From assembly GCF_051622035.1 (NCBI RefSeq), contig NC_135364.1:18599001-18663000 (forward strand): a stretch of 64,000 nt of DNA, in the 5' to 3' direction. Shown here piece after piece: positions 1 to 13,739 of this stretch; the stretch's first letter is position 1, and every line of letters starts with the position of its first letter. The DNA is from Arctopsyche grandis. Lineage: Eukaryota > Arthropoda > Insecta > Trichoptera > Hydropsychidae. The position numbers were made by a program, and so were the translations under genes. The notes beneath the pieces are model-generated. The model saw only the letters and a list, made by a program, of their open reading frames with translations. It searched no databases and had not been told where the DNA came from.

Positions 1-1609
1 CTGTTGGCTAATATATGTATGAATATGAATAGAAGTGGTAGTCGCAGCAGCAAGAAAACGAGGCCAATATTTTAGAATTTCAATGTACATATGTATTTAC
101 AGGCATTATTGCATAGAAACTCAAAAAAGCAGACGTATATGTATAGAAATTGAAATTCAATTGAAATCAATCTAAATTCTCTAAAATTAGTTATGTTAGT
201 GTAATAATATGAGTTTTAACAAAAATGTCACAAATTCTCATTCGAAAGTTGGAATAATAAAAATAAATAACGAACGTTGGGTAAGATTTCGCACACTGGA
301 AGGTGGAATGAAATGATAGACGCAGAAGACTGTCAAGTAACGTAAAGACGTCACTGAAACGTCGACGAGGATGGGTGGAGGGTAACCTACTCGAATTATG
401 TAACCCCTAAACACCCCACCCCACCGAATTTTCTCCACCCATCCTTTCAGTTCCAAAGGCGATACCTGCCGTCCGAGCGACACGTTTTATTACTTCTCTT
501 TCATAAGGGAATCAGGTCCATGGACGGCCGTTACATGATTATAAGATGAAGGTTTACCGCCTAAACCTTTTCGGGCCCTCATTTTTCGCCAACACGTATT
601 TCCTCAAACCCACCCCCTTCGTAGCACACATAAAAAGTTCGTTCCATACAATCTACCAATTCTGAAAAAAAAACATTTCTTTTTCAATTTATTGAATTTA
701 TCAATATTATTTTCGATACGATATTATGACGTACAATAATATTTCTAACAAATGAAAAAGTATCGGAAAACTTTTCAAACCAATTCCACTTTTTGAATAA
801 TTAAAAGATTTGCGACACAAATATAATAAAATAATTTTAAAATAAATTATTTTTAATTTACCCCCATTTTAAAAATTAAGGTAGTTTAAATTTAAATTAT
901 GAACAAACGATCTTTAAAATAATTATACTTTGGATTATATATGTATATCACATTATTTAAATGGTTTAATTGTAATTTGTAGATATGTTATAAGATTTTC
1001 TTATTTTATTTTACTTTAAAAAAATATTTTAATATTAGAATAACTTGCCCACTGGCCCATCAAATTTTAATTTATGGCAAAATTATTATTAATAGTAATT
1101 ATAGGTCTACTTTTTGTAGTATTCTTTGTTTTAAAAATATAATATTACCAACATTATTTTTATTTCAATGGTATTAATTGAAAATAATAAATACCTGAGG
1201 TTAGCGGAGAATCGATTATCCACACATACATGTGAATTTACAGAAAAATTTATTTGACAGAATCACAAAATAATGAGTTTCTAAAAAAAGTATCTATCAA
1301 TTCATTTACTTTTCGGTACCTTTTTCTTTCAAGGTTGAATTTAATAAAACTTTTATCAAACTACGGAATTATATTTTGCGTATGAGATTAAATCACCGAA
1401 ATTATTATGGCAATTAGTGAGTGAACGTATTAAAATTTTTGTCGAAGGGCAATTTCAAAGATTAAAACAGATATACATTTTAAATGGAAATATGTACAAC
1501 TATTTCATGAGATTAATTGAGTGAAAATATACTGAACTACTTTCACACTTTTACAACATATTTTAACTATAAAAAGTAATTAATAAATAAACTAGAGAAT
1601 TAAGTACCT
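1..1609. other. AT-rich non-coding sequence
   Basis: There is no gene, RNA or repeat boundary I can support. A pyrimidine/purine-skewed stretch near 360-480 gives an 81-codon minus frame without recognisable features. Confidence 0.4.
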
Positions 1610-1828
1610 TCAACCCTCATATAACGCTCTGAAATTAAAATAGAGGAAAAAACTAAAATTAATAAAGATAAAAATATAATAAAATTAAAGTACTATGGCA
1701 AAAAATATCACACGGCAACGTTCAGGGCGGCGAAGTAAATCCTTTTGAATCATATTTTCTGAAAATTTTGTTTATTCTCCCTTTTTCCTTTCTTACGGAA
1801 TAGATCTAGCGCGTTATAGAAGGATTCA
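1610..1828. mobile_element. Miniature inverted-repeat element, family 'CAACCCTC' (copy 1)
   Basis: It starts with TTCAACCCTCATATAACGC and ends with an inverted, diverged partner (TAGCGCGTTATAGAAGG). The same terminal repeats flank a second copy at 19156-19320. The interior is AT-rich and non-coding. Confidence 0.55.
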
Positions 1829-2102
1829 CTATACAATATACGTAACGCATGTACATATAAGGGTTTTCAACTAGCCAGAAAACAATGATAGTCCGTTTTA
1901 TCGGTGATTTTTCAACTGTTAACTGATTTTTCTCTTAACCGGTACTGAAGTATTGTAGCATTTTAACAAAATGATACGTCACCGTACTGATGTTACTTAT
2001 TGACTGAAAATTTAAGGTTTTAAAGTTTTTTATTACTAAAATAAAAATAAGGTTGAATGAAGAGTTGAAAAGGGTTAGTGTACTGTTCTGAGAAATATGC
2101 AC

Positions 2103-2245
2103 CAGTGGCGTGCGGTGAAATTATCCCCGTTTTTGTCGCACGGCCTTACTTACGTGAGCGCGAGTAGGATACCAAGGGCCTTGCTGACGTCATACCGAGT
2201 CCCCTTGTATCTGTAAGGCTGTGCGGCAAAAATAGCAAAACACAC
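2103..2245 (+). mobile_element. hAT-type miniature element, family 'CAGTGGCG' (copy lacking the far end)
   Basis: It begins CAGTGGCGTGCGGTGAAA, the same terminal repeat as at 22647 and 28820. The interior shares GACGTCATACCGAGTCCCC with the 28820 copy. The right terminal repeat is missing. Confidence 0.6.
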
Positions 2246-2563
2246 ATAAAAACAAACCTATCTGATGGAAAATTTATATTTAAATAATGAAATAATGAAA
2301 GCCCCCTGACCGAGCGAATTTCGCCGGTTTTTAGTCATTTTAAAAAAGCAGTTTCTCCAAATGGCCGGTTTCAGTTTATCCGAATATCTAAACCCAAGTA
2401 TCTGCTTAGATTTTTCGTATCAGAAACGTCAAAAATAACAAGAACTGTTGCACATCATCTGATAACTTGCACTAAATTCATGAATTAAGCCACGTGTTTT
2501 TTGCCTACTTCACAAAATCGGTAATTTCACAAATTCGGCATAAAATATAAGATAGCACCATAA

Positions 2564-2710
2564 TTAAACGATATTTTTGCACCATCGTAATGGCGGAGGA
2601 TCCATTTACTTATATTGATGACCAAAATGAGCAATATGGCAAATTATGAAAACGATCGGATAAGAGGCAAATTTTTTCCTGAATTGTAATCGTAAGTGAA
2701 ACGTAAAGGA
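2564..2710 (-). repeat. Dispersed repeat, inverted relative to 32849-32980
   Basis: Its reverse complement matches 32849-32980 over about 130 bases with few differences, including ATGGATCCTCCGCCATTACG. The two copies are 30 kb apart in opposite orientation. Type of element unknown. Confidence 0.65.
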
Positions 2711-2859
2711 CGTTTGTAAAAATCAAAATCAACCATCTTTCCACCGAACCCATTACAAAATATCAACGCCTCCTACGCGCAACCGAGAAAATTCTATCAG
2801 GAAACCAAAATTTTCATACATGTACATATACATATATGTATGTACTAACTCAGAGCACC

Positions 2860-3330
2860 GAAAACGTCTCTCTCCGAACGAAAAGGGATTAAAGGGCACT
2901 CGCCCAATGGGATTTCGCAGACACGAAAGCTGATTTCGCAGAAACCGTAGCCTAGAGGGAGAGAAACACGGAGACCGGGGGAGAGAAGTAGGCGTAGGGA
3001 GGAAGTGGGCGGGGGGGAGGAGGGGGAGACTCCTGGCAGCGAACGCAAAATAAATAACGCGGAAGCAGTTCGGCGAGTCGCCATGACTACCGCCCTGGTG
3101 GCCTTGCAATGGTGTGAGCAGGGCATTAGCCCCGGCACCGCTGACCCTGGCGTGTGCACGGCGCCGTGTGCCGCACACACACTCGCCCATGCCAAAACTC
3201 ATACAAACCCATGACACCACATACAAACACATGCACGGCCTGTTACCTAATGTCGCGCAACGCAACACACACACACACACACACACTAACAAACACACCA
3301 ACACGACCGTGCACGAGCTCGCAGTTGCGT
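2860..3330. other. GC-rich island with CA microsatellite
   Basis: GC content rises sharply here. It includes G-rich runs near 3008 and a CA tract at 3265-3286. Several overlapping open frames on both strands are low complexity and mutually exclusive, so I call none. Possible promoter or non-coding first exon. Confidence 0.35.
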
Positions 3331-4020
3331 GGCGCAGCGCTTCTCAAAGCATATGTACGTACGTTTCGTGGCCCTTGACGTTTGATAACGGAAAAGGCAC
3401 TTATGTAGAGGAAAATTGTTTACCTATGTAATTATTGTCATGGGTGTACACTATAAATGCGTACGTGTGTTGACCTTCGTTTCGCTTTTTCTGTCGGTGT
3501 GCGTAAGTAAATTCACTATACGACACGGCGCATACGTAATGACTATTATTCAATCCGATTGTCTATGTACGATATTTTGCACTGTACTACACGAAAATGA
3601 GTTTTTTGTTTGCATTATTCTGAAAACGCAATAAATAGTATTTATAACACGTCAACGTTTTTCAATTGCAAAATCAAATATCCATAATGTGTATAAACGT
3701 ACACAGGTCTATGATGCTGCAAAATTCTGCAGGTATATGCTGCAAAATTCTTAAGCAGTTTGCCTTTAAAAAAAATTACACGGTAGTCCCCCGTCCCGTC
3801 CCCCCCCCCCCCCTCCCCATCTACCTAAAAATATTGAAAAATTATTAAAAATCAGATATAAAAGAAAAAAGCGCTTGGGCCAAAACAAATTATTTCAATT
3901 CTTTTCTATCGCTAGTTTTATTATAACCTATGAGAAATCTTTACCAATTGGATACTTTAATAATTGGAAGGAAAACTCAATACATGAAATGCTAAGCAAC
4001 ATATATATTATTATATTATA

Positions 4021-4052
4021 TTCGACATATGTACGTACGTACATATGTCGAA
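4021..4052. repeat. Perfect 32-base palindrome
   Basis: TTCGACATATGTACGT is followed immediately by its exact reverse complement. It is built on the TACATATGTA microsatellite motif of this genome. Confidence 0.9.
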
Positions 4053-5460
4053 TCAAAACGACTATTATACTACGCCGAGCGTTATTGCAGACAGACACAC
4101 ACAGAATAGCGCTATTATATACATACTCGTATATGATATTTTAAAACCCGCGGTAAAAAAAACGCCAGTGCGTTTCCGCCCTTATTATGAAACTTCTTGA
4201 AAAGTAATTACGTCAATATAAGAACTAAACATTTGCCTTACACACCAAAACCGTAATCAATATCAAAAAGATTTAAAATAATTAACAAAGACACTCGACA
4301 ATAGACGAACACAAATATATACCCCATAAACCGAACTACAGCCATAACAGGCATATTTTAGGGGTTACATTCAATACCTATGTTTAGCATTGTTGGAAAA
4401 ATCTCATAATCTCATAATCTCACCTAAACAAAGCTACTAGTTCGCTAACCACCTCAATTATTATATTAATACCTACATGTAGAATGTTTCCCCATCAAAA
4501 TAAAGTCCCACTAATGCAAAATAATTCCCCTAGGCCCAGAGTACAAAATTGAATTTGTACCCCCTTTTCCCTAAATCCGACCAACTAAATTGAAGGGTTG
4601 CATAATTACATCAAGAGACGATTACTCATCGAGCTTATTCAATTTTAAAATGATATACAACATAACGATGTACGTTTGTCGAAAAGTAAAAATAAAATAA
4701 TAAAATCACGCATAAACAAGCGCGATGCGATTGAGGGCCGCTGAGTCGCGTTACGTGCGATGCAAAACCGGAAGATAAATAATACCCATTATAATATTTT
4801 GCAGAGCGAAATATTTTTGACCCAATGACTAGAAATTTTCAACTGTCAACCTTTTACAGTCCGATGCAATTCGACACCGTGGCATGCAAAACACCACGGA
4901 TAAAAAAACAACGGACTTCAAACGAAATTTTCCGAAGACCTTGAAGTGGATAAATAATTAATTCTGCGGCCGGTGAGGTAAATAAAGGTTTAAATGCCAA
5001 GGTTAAGGATGCCTTAAAAATAGTGTATGCGGTTTCCTTTCGTTATGCTAATCTCGCGAATCCCTAGAACCGTTCGCGTAATCACTGATAAAAAAAACAT
5101 AATATATATTTAAAATTATTATTGTTTTGCACAACACTAGAGACAAGTTTACATACATCGAATATGATGCAATCAAAGAATACACATCCATATAAAACAA
5201 TATTATAACTGTATTACATCGACTGTATGTACATATGTGTGTATGTACATAAGAGACATGTTTTTGGTATCGCTTAAATCGGGGTGCATCTTATAACGTA
5301 TGTCAAAATTGCAGTTGCCATTGACGTTTCATCTTTTGGCGTCTCAACGTTCAATTGACAAGCCATATTAAGACTATCCAAGGAAGAAGTATGAAGTCTG
5401 GCTGTTGATTGACAACCATCCATTGACCCCTTCTGGTAAGATAAAAAAAAAACTCGGGCT

Positions 5461-5492
5461 TTTCTTAAAAGAGTGGGTACTCTTTTAAGAAA
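5461..5492. repeat. Perfect hairpin, 14-bp stem and 4-base loop
   Basis: TTTCTTAAAAGAGT, loop GGGT, then ACTCTTTTAAGAAA. The stem is perfect. Confidence 0.9.
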
Positions 5493-6089
5493 TGCTGCAT
5501 CACCAAAGTAGTCGATGGTGTTCTGCAAAAAAATGCAGATAACAACCATTATTTTACGACATACGTCTGGCATTTAAAAATATGGGTGCTGCCTATGAAC
5601 GATTTTAATACGGTATTCGAAATATTTTATTAAGGACCCATTAATAAAAGTGCTGATCGGGTTCCGGATTGAAGTTCTACATACATACACAAAATTTTGC
5701 GATCACCATTGACACGATAAGCTAACTGGAAACGGCTGTACAAGTGTAAATAAACCTTTATACTAAATAGAGTTCATAAAATTTTAGACTTAGTCTACAT
5801 AAATATTATCTTATGAACGTGTTTTCACACATGTATTTATGTTTGCAAAAACAAAACACGACGCATAAAAATATTGTAGTATTATAGTACATTTAAAATG
5901 CGCCGCAGTCAAAAATTTCCATTGAAAATGACTACATACATACATATGTATAGTATTTCAATTTATCCACGAAAAACACGATTCGATACATGTAAAAACG
6001 ACCTTAGTCAATATAATCATATATAACTTGACAAGGATCAATATCAAGACTATATGTGTGTATGTAAGTTCAGACGTATATTTTTCTGA

Positions 6090-6440
6090 AAACAACCTCC
6101 CCCACCGTCTTTTGCTGTTACAAAACCGCTGTAAAAACAGTCGTGAATGGGTCCGCGCGAACTTGAACGCGAATTTCCACAAATGAGTTATCGTTTGTTG
6201 TGGAGCTTTCCCGCGCGGATGCGGACGGGGAGGCAGCATAGGCGGAAAAACTTTCGGGCGGCAACGGAGAAAAGCTCGGCACAATGAACTGAAAGCTCTC
6301 GGCGGAAGTGCCAGTGGCTCTCAACCCTGAAGGCGCGGCCAAAGCCAAGGCGAGAAAGCTATTTTTGGAGAAAACGCCGACGTCGAATCGCTCCCGGACC
6401 CGAACCCGACCGCCTCCGGACAATAACCCAACTACAAGCC
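6090..6440. other. GC-rich island, possible promoter or first exon
   Basis: It contrasts with AT-rich flanks. Open frames of 82 to 112 codons overlap on both strands and none resembles a known protein, which suggests composition rather than coding. Confidence 0.3.
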
Positions 6441-8302
<1,862 letters not shown>

Positions 8303-9239
8303 GCTATCTATTTTACAAGCCTTAACATAAAAGCATACTAATATCCTCATTTAATTTAAATAATAATGATCAAAAAAATAAATAAACAGATAAGAATCGC
8401 CACTTTCGAAATCAATTAATAAATTCTCATTTATAATAATTACATTATTGGTCGTTGCATTATTCATCGACAATAATCTATGGATCATAATTTGTCAACT
8501 AATCAGTCGCAATATTTAGAAAAAAATGGCCGATCTGTTAAAACTTTGATGGGAAAATTAAATAAATAAAAAAATAGATGAATAATTTTAAATGGCGTTC
8601 TGAAATGTTAGTATATCCCTATTTTATATTTGAGATAATAAGATACATATTACTTATTTATATCTATATGATCAAAGTATGTATGTGGGCTTAAAGCTCG
8701 CGGGAATTAATTATCAATGATATATTTAAAAATTGAAACAAAACGCATGCTTATGGGAACTACCCTTTGCTGCTACTAGCGCAGAATCATAGTGCATAAC
8801 GAAACAAACTGACAAGACAGGAATCAAACAGTTACCAAATACCACTTTATTACTAATTCTGGCGACTAATTGTAGCCTCGATCTTAAGAAACAATCAAGC
8901 TATTAATCGTTATAGCAATAAATGTGGTACGTTACGGTATACGGGGTGTGGGAAACCAGCGAGGATGAGTGCGCACGAGGCCCATATCTCATGTAGGTCA
9001 GCAAACGGGGGGCGGCCGCCCTTGGACAGACCCCAGCCTCCCAAAACAGCGTCCTTGGATCCCACAGTGCGAAACAGGAACATGTGTCCTCCGAGACGAC
9101 AATACCGGGTATCACAACCCAAACAAGCCAGCTATGATTATTATCTTGACATAAGCTTATATTCAGGGCCTTTTAGTCGTCGTGATCGACTCCGGATTCG
9201 ATTTCGGGTTTAAATCCCATTTATTTTTTGCTTAATAAT
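8303..9239. other. Non-coding, no supported feature
   Basis: The sequence is AT-rich with a short GC-richer patch at 8940-9190. Overlapping frames on both strands are unrecognised. Confidence 0.35.
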
Positions 9240-9340
9240 GTAAGTGTGGGTCTGGTTCACGGCATCGAAATAGCAAATAACGGAAAGCAAAGATCGAAAA
9301 TCGAAAGATCGAAAAGAATGTATTCATGGTAAACGGTATT
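9240..9340 (+). repeat. GATCGAAA-rich repeat, half of a composite with the next TA tract
   Basis: It contains GGTCTGGTTCACGGCAT, repeated GATCGAAA units and GGTAAACGGTA. The reverse complement of 22840-22985 has the same order, also followed by a TA tract and a CAGTGGC hAT element. Confidence 0.6.
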
Positions 9341-9345
9341 ATATA

Positions 9346-9473
<128 letters not shown>

Positions 9474-9625
9474 CAGTGGCATGTGGTGAAATTCTCTCTT
9501 TTTGTCGTACGGTCTTGCTTAATGTGCGCGGGCAGGATACTGGAGGAAAAGCCTGTTCCTCTTGTTCCTTTGTACGACAAGTTCATCTGTACGACAAGTT
9601 CCTCTCTACGACAAGAGGCTGTACG
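9474..9625 (+). mobile_element. hAT-type miniature element, family 'CAGTGGCG' (truncated copy)
   Basis: It starts CAGTGGCATGTGGTGAAATT. It carries short internal repeats of TACGACAAG. No matching right terminal repeat is visible. Confidence 0.55.
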
Positions 9626-9689
9626 ACAAATGTGTATGAATACATTTTTTTACTTATCAATAATGTATATATATATATATTAAACTAAC

Positions 9690-10000
9690 TGAACCCTGCA
9701 TGCGTTGCAACGCTACAATAACGCATGCAATTCCCATTCCCGTTCCCGTTCTCATTCCCGTTCTCGTTCTCGTTCCCGTTCCCATTTGTCGGAAAAACGC
9801 AGGCAACTAACACGTTGGTCGCGACGCGAAAACATTTGAAATTATAGCGTTGCAATGGCACCCATTCCCGTTTCCGTTCCCGTTTTTTTTTCACAGTAAT
9901 CTTCCCGGACATACATACAACAAATCCTGAAAGTTCCAGCGTAATCGGTTCAGGGGTTTAGGAGCCTATTCGAGACACACACACAGACATTCATTTTTAA
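9690..10000 (+). repeat. Dispersed repeat with TTCCCG minisatellite
   Basis: It contains GCATGCGTTGCAACGC, a run of TTCCCG/TTCTCG hexamers at 9731-9784, and a tail CGGTTCAGGGGTTTAGGAGC before a CA-rich segment. A partial copy in reverse orientation is at 30956-31020. That tail style is common in insect transposon 3' ends (inference). Confidence 0.5.
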
Positions 10001-10197
10001 ATATATGTAAAATATCATTTTATATAGAAAGTAGTAAATAATAATTTATATTTAGGTTAAATAATTGACATATCCGGTAGTAAAGAAGAAGAAATAACGA
10101 GACGTATGAAATTCAGATGTAGTGCATTTGGACGAATGAATACGGTTTTTAAATAAAAAATGCCACTTTTCCGGAAAAAAAAGATCTTCAATCAATG

Positions 10198-10660
10198 TGT
10201 TTGACAGTGATGACGTATGGATGTGAAACTTGGACATTAAACGCCAAGTTGTTACACAAAGTCCAACGCACTCAAAGAAGTATGGAATTTTGTATGTTTG
10301 GCATAACGAGGAAAGACAGGAAACGGAATACGTGTGTGAGAAGTATGACAAGGGTTGTGGATATAGTGGATAGAGTGAAGAGATTGAAATGGCAATGGGC
10401 GGGTCACGTGCCTAGAATAATAGACGAAAGGTGGACAAAATAAATGCTAGAATGGTACCCGAGAGAATGCAAAAGGGTAAAAGGAAGACCGCAGGGAAGA
10501 TGCGTAGACGAAATTAAGAAAATGTGTGGAGTGAGATGGATGAGAGTTGCGAGAGAGCCGAGTGGAAGCATATTGGAGAGGCCTTCATCCAGCAGTGGAT
10601 GGCCAATGGCTGTAGATGATGATGATATGAATATTGAATTACTAAGTGGAATGGCACAAA
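10198..10660 (+). pseudogene. 3' end of an RTE-like non-LTR retrotransposon (C-terminus of reverse transcriptase protein)
   Basis: The translation reads MTYGCETWTLNAKLLHKVQR, then RLKWQWAGHVPRIIDERWTK, a stop, then MLEWYPRECKRVKGRPQGRC. This is the C-terminal region of the endonuclease/reverse transcriptase protein found across insects. It is interrupted by an in-frame TAA at 10441-10443. It is 5'-truncated: the reverse transcriptase core is absent. The end runs into GATGATGATGAT, typical of these elements. Another fragment lies at 35434-35720 on the opposite strand. Confidence 0.85.
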
Positions 10661-11029
10661 AATACAAAATGTATCCAGATCTGAGACGCATTGTTTCTAT
10701 CTTTGTCTTTTTCGCATGTTTTGGTCAAATTCAGGAGAGTCTGATATTTGATAAATCCATTACAACAAATGCGAACTAGTTAATACTCCAAAGAAATTTA
10801 AAAAAAAAAAGCTAATGGTAAAGAATAGGAAAAAATATATTATCTTCGAAACCGAATCGGAGTAGGAGTAGGAATCGCTTTTTTTCGAAACGACTCCAAA
10901 GCCCTGGTAATACTCATCCATCGAAATGACTCGTCATTGCGTCATTCTTTTACGTATCGAATATCTGCATAAAAAATCGTATATACACGTTGCAATTTTC
11001 GCAGAGCAGCTGAAAAACTGAGGAAATTC
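10661..11029. other. Non-coding, no supported feature
   Basis: AT-rich sequence after the retrotransposon tail. Nothing recognisable. Confidence 0.35.
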
Positions 11030-11510
11030 GCAGCACACAATAACGGGCGAATTTATGTGCCGCCGCCCAACGACGTCGTGTCTACTGCGCGGCCTTGGGA
11101 AGCGAATTCGTACAAATTGGGTTATTGTACCGGTGGCGATGGGGGTTGGAGAGTAGGGGGAGCCGGGGTGGTTCGGGGGTGAGCGGGAGGTGACTGGCCC
11201 TGACGGGAAGTGCGACTCACCCCCTCCCCGGCCGCCGCCGCCCACACCGCCTTCGGCACAAAAATCTCTTTCCCATTCCCCGGAGCAGTCGTGTCTGGTC
11301 TGGGATAGCGTGGGAAACACCGGCCCGGCCTAGCCCGGCCTGGCCCGACCCGGCCCGAACCACCCTCCCGCCCACCGCTGGCCCGGAGGAAGCGGCCGCC
11401 TAATCACGCGCCCCGCGCACGCCGCTGCTAGGCGGCAAAGTTCGTAACCACCCACCCACCCACCCAGATCCTCCCCTCACCCCCCCCTCTCCCCCCGTCG
11501 TCGCACTAAA
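11030..11510. other. Strongly GC-rich island with CCCGGCC repeats
   Basis: It contains short tandem CCCGGCC/CCCGACC units near 11320-11360 and CCCA units near 11451-11465. The 128-codon minus frame is Gly/Arg/Pro-rich and not recognised. Likely CpG-island-type promoter or first exon; orientation unknown. Confidence 0.4.
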
Positions 11511-11910
11511 CATTTAACCCTGAATATTTCGTTTTATAAAATACGAGCTGAGTGCAGCAATGTAATAAACTGAAAACTTTGGATCACATTCAACCCAATT
11601 GATACCTAACGAATGTAATTTTACCGAATTCTTCTGGAGATGGCACTTCAAAACAATAACAATTAAGACAATGAGTGACCTTGGATAGAGGCATGACATA
11701 ATAAATATAGAGAGAAATCTATTCGAAATGAGGGAATTGGAAATACGCATGTGCGGGACTAAGTGCACGCGCACTTAAACTATATACTGCAAACATCAAT
11801 AAAGAACCTTACCGCCAACCTGCGTTTTTTTGCGAAAATACGCTATCTATTTTTTTGCTTGCGTATCTTCGAGCTTATACTATTGAACTATTCATTTTTT
11901 AATTCATTAA

Positions 11911-12551
11911 CCCTTTGAACGCTGTCCAACGCCGATCGGCGTTTTGCCGACAAGTCCATGGGCCTGAAAAGAGCCGATAGGCGTTGTATTTTGTGCATGT
12001 ATAAAGTAAACAAGAATACTACCCAGTAAGCCAGGTAGCATTGAAAAAAAAATGCATTGAACATGGGTCGTGTAATCCATTTGTAAACGTATTGTACGTT
12101 TATAAAGACTGGCTTACACTGGAATTTCTGAATTTATAACCATAGCAGAATTTCTCGATGGAAATCCCTAACTGCATTTATATTATTTAGAGTATTTAGA
12201 GCATTTAAGAGTATTTTTGATTGTGGCTTGGCATTTAGATTGTGAGCATAACATTTTAAAAAGAATGAAGAAGATGGAACTAGTTTAAGAAAAATACATT
12301 AATTAATAGACTTATTTTGTTTATTTTATATTGTTGCAAGATACGAGTATATAAGAGTGTCTAAACAGACCTTCACAAAGCTCGAAATCCGCGGCGGTGG
12401 TTATCTAGGGAAGTGATCTAGGGTTTGTTTGGATTAGCTTCAATTTTTATACCTGCTTTTTATTGGATTTCATAATAATTCCAGTTGGAAATGTTGGCGA
12501 AATTTTCAGCGTGCCGGACTTTCAATAGAAAAGATGTCAGCACTCAAAGTG
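11911..12551 (+). mobile_element. piggyBac-like miniature element with TTAA target sites (copy 1)
   Basis: It is flanked by TTAA at 11907-11910 and 12552-12555. Terminal repeats are CCCTTTGAACGCTG and, inverted, CACTTTGAGTGCTG. TTAA duplication and a CCC start are piggyBac hallmarks. A subterminal palindrome AACGCCGATCGGCGTT follows. The interior has no transposase. The second copy is at 29605. Confidence 0.8.
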
Positions 12552-12555
12552 TTAA

Positions 12556-13210
12556 AAAAACCGAGAAACATCGTTTACTATTCGGAAAACTACCCGTTGA
12601 ATATCAACGGACATAACACTAACAATTATATAAATATACAAGTATCAAATACAAATTCAAATTCGTCTTCTAAATCCAAGATATGAAAATATGACTTTAA
12701 ATTTCATGCTTTTGTGACGTGGCGCCACTCCGTATTGCGACTGCCCCATTGTCCCAATATAAAGCAATACGGCAATACAAGTTGCCTTATATTCGAACCA
12801 ATATTGCCCTCGATCTACATATATTATACATACATATGTACATGTAGTGCTAAAAGTGGCGACTGAAATGGATAAGATACAAACAAAATTCAAAATAAGC
12901 TTGGAAATTCGATAAAAGTTTACGGTTGACTCGACCCAACAAATCCGCCGAATCAATACGTCGAATAAAATGGTCGAATGGAATACGTATATATTACATA
13001 AGGACAATACCCAAAAGGAGTTCGACTATCACTTATAAACGTCGAACCACTTCGGCGAAGGACGAAATCCAAGCAATTTCAAAAGTGTCCCGAAATGTCA
13101 CAAGTCATCGATACGACGAAAAGTTGCGCACAGTAAGGGGAGAGGACGACGACACACTTTCCACTCGTCGACGTTGGCAAAGATACCATCGCAGGCTGAA
13201 GGGGTTAAAC
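12556..13210. other. Non-coding, no supported feature
   Basis: A 101-codon plus frame at 12926-13231 and overlapping minus frames are unrecognised. Confidence 0.3.
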
Positions 13211-13294
13211 CAGGGTTGCCAACCGTCCTGAAAATAAATGTCCCCGACAAGGATCCCGGATATCTCAAGATATCCAGGTATCCAGGATCCCGGC

Positions 13295-13710
13295 CGAATA
13301 GACTAGTGGTTAGCATATAATGCTTTGAACAAGATAATCACGGGTTCAAATCCCACTGGTATCTGTTGGCCAGACCTTGGATTTGTGACTCCAAGTCGAT
13401 CGTTTCCTATGAGAGTTTGCTAATTTATCTGATTTGCATCGAAACGGTTCCAACAAACTGGCAACCTTACCCATTTTCTCACAAAATCTCGAGTTTTCAG
13501 TAATCTCGAATTTCGCTGAATTGTATAAAATGCTGCAAATTTACAAATTTGACCATAAATGTCTTTGTAGATATTAATTGATATGTATTTACTTTGTATA
13601 ATACTAATAATCCTTTGAATAATAATGTTTCTGGCCAGGAAAACCGAATGGGGTTACCTGCTAGGCCTTCCTGGTAAAAATTTAAAAAATAAAATAATAA
13701 AAAACAAATA
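13295..13710 (+). mobile_element. tRNA-derived SINE, family A (full-length)
   Basis: The head has an A box (TAGTGGTTAGCATA) and B box (GGTTCAAATCCC) of RNA polymerase III. The body contains GGCCAGACCTTGG, and the tail hairpin pairs CCAGGAA with TTCCTGG around GGGGTTACCTG. An A-rich tail follows. Near-identical ATCCCGG/ATACCCGG flanks may be its target duplication. Relatives: 15811, 43233, 56687 and 57963. Confidence 0.85.
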
Positions 13711-13739
13711 ATTAAATAGATACCCGGAACACAAATCGT

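Larger units (their letters stand above)
3331..6089. other. Non-coding stretch with two perfect inverted repeats
   Basis: There is no gene I recognise. It contains a poly-C run at about 3799-3813, a 32-base palindrome at 4021 and a hairpin at 5461. A 99-codon minus frame around the hairpin (5274-5573) resembles nothing I know. Confidence 0.4.

Noticed and set aside
3265..3286. Possible CRISPR-like or regulatory array
   Set aside because: Simple CA microsatellite; no spaced repeat array occurs anywhere in the window, as expected for an animal genome.
2753..3304. 183-codon minus-strand frame, longest in the left part apart from transposon frames
   Set aside because: Built largely from CA repeats, G runs and microsatellite; overlapping plus frames are equally open. 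Composition artefact.
10934..11320. 128-codon minus-strand frame in the GC-rich island
   Set aside because: Gly/Arg/Pro-rich composition only, no family resemblance, no splice context.
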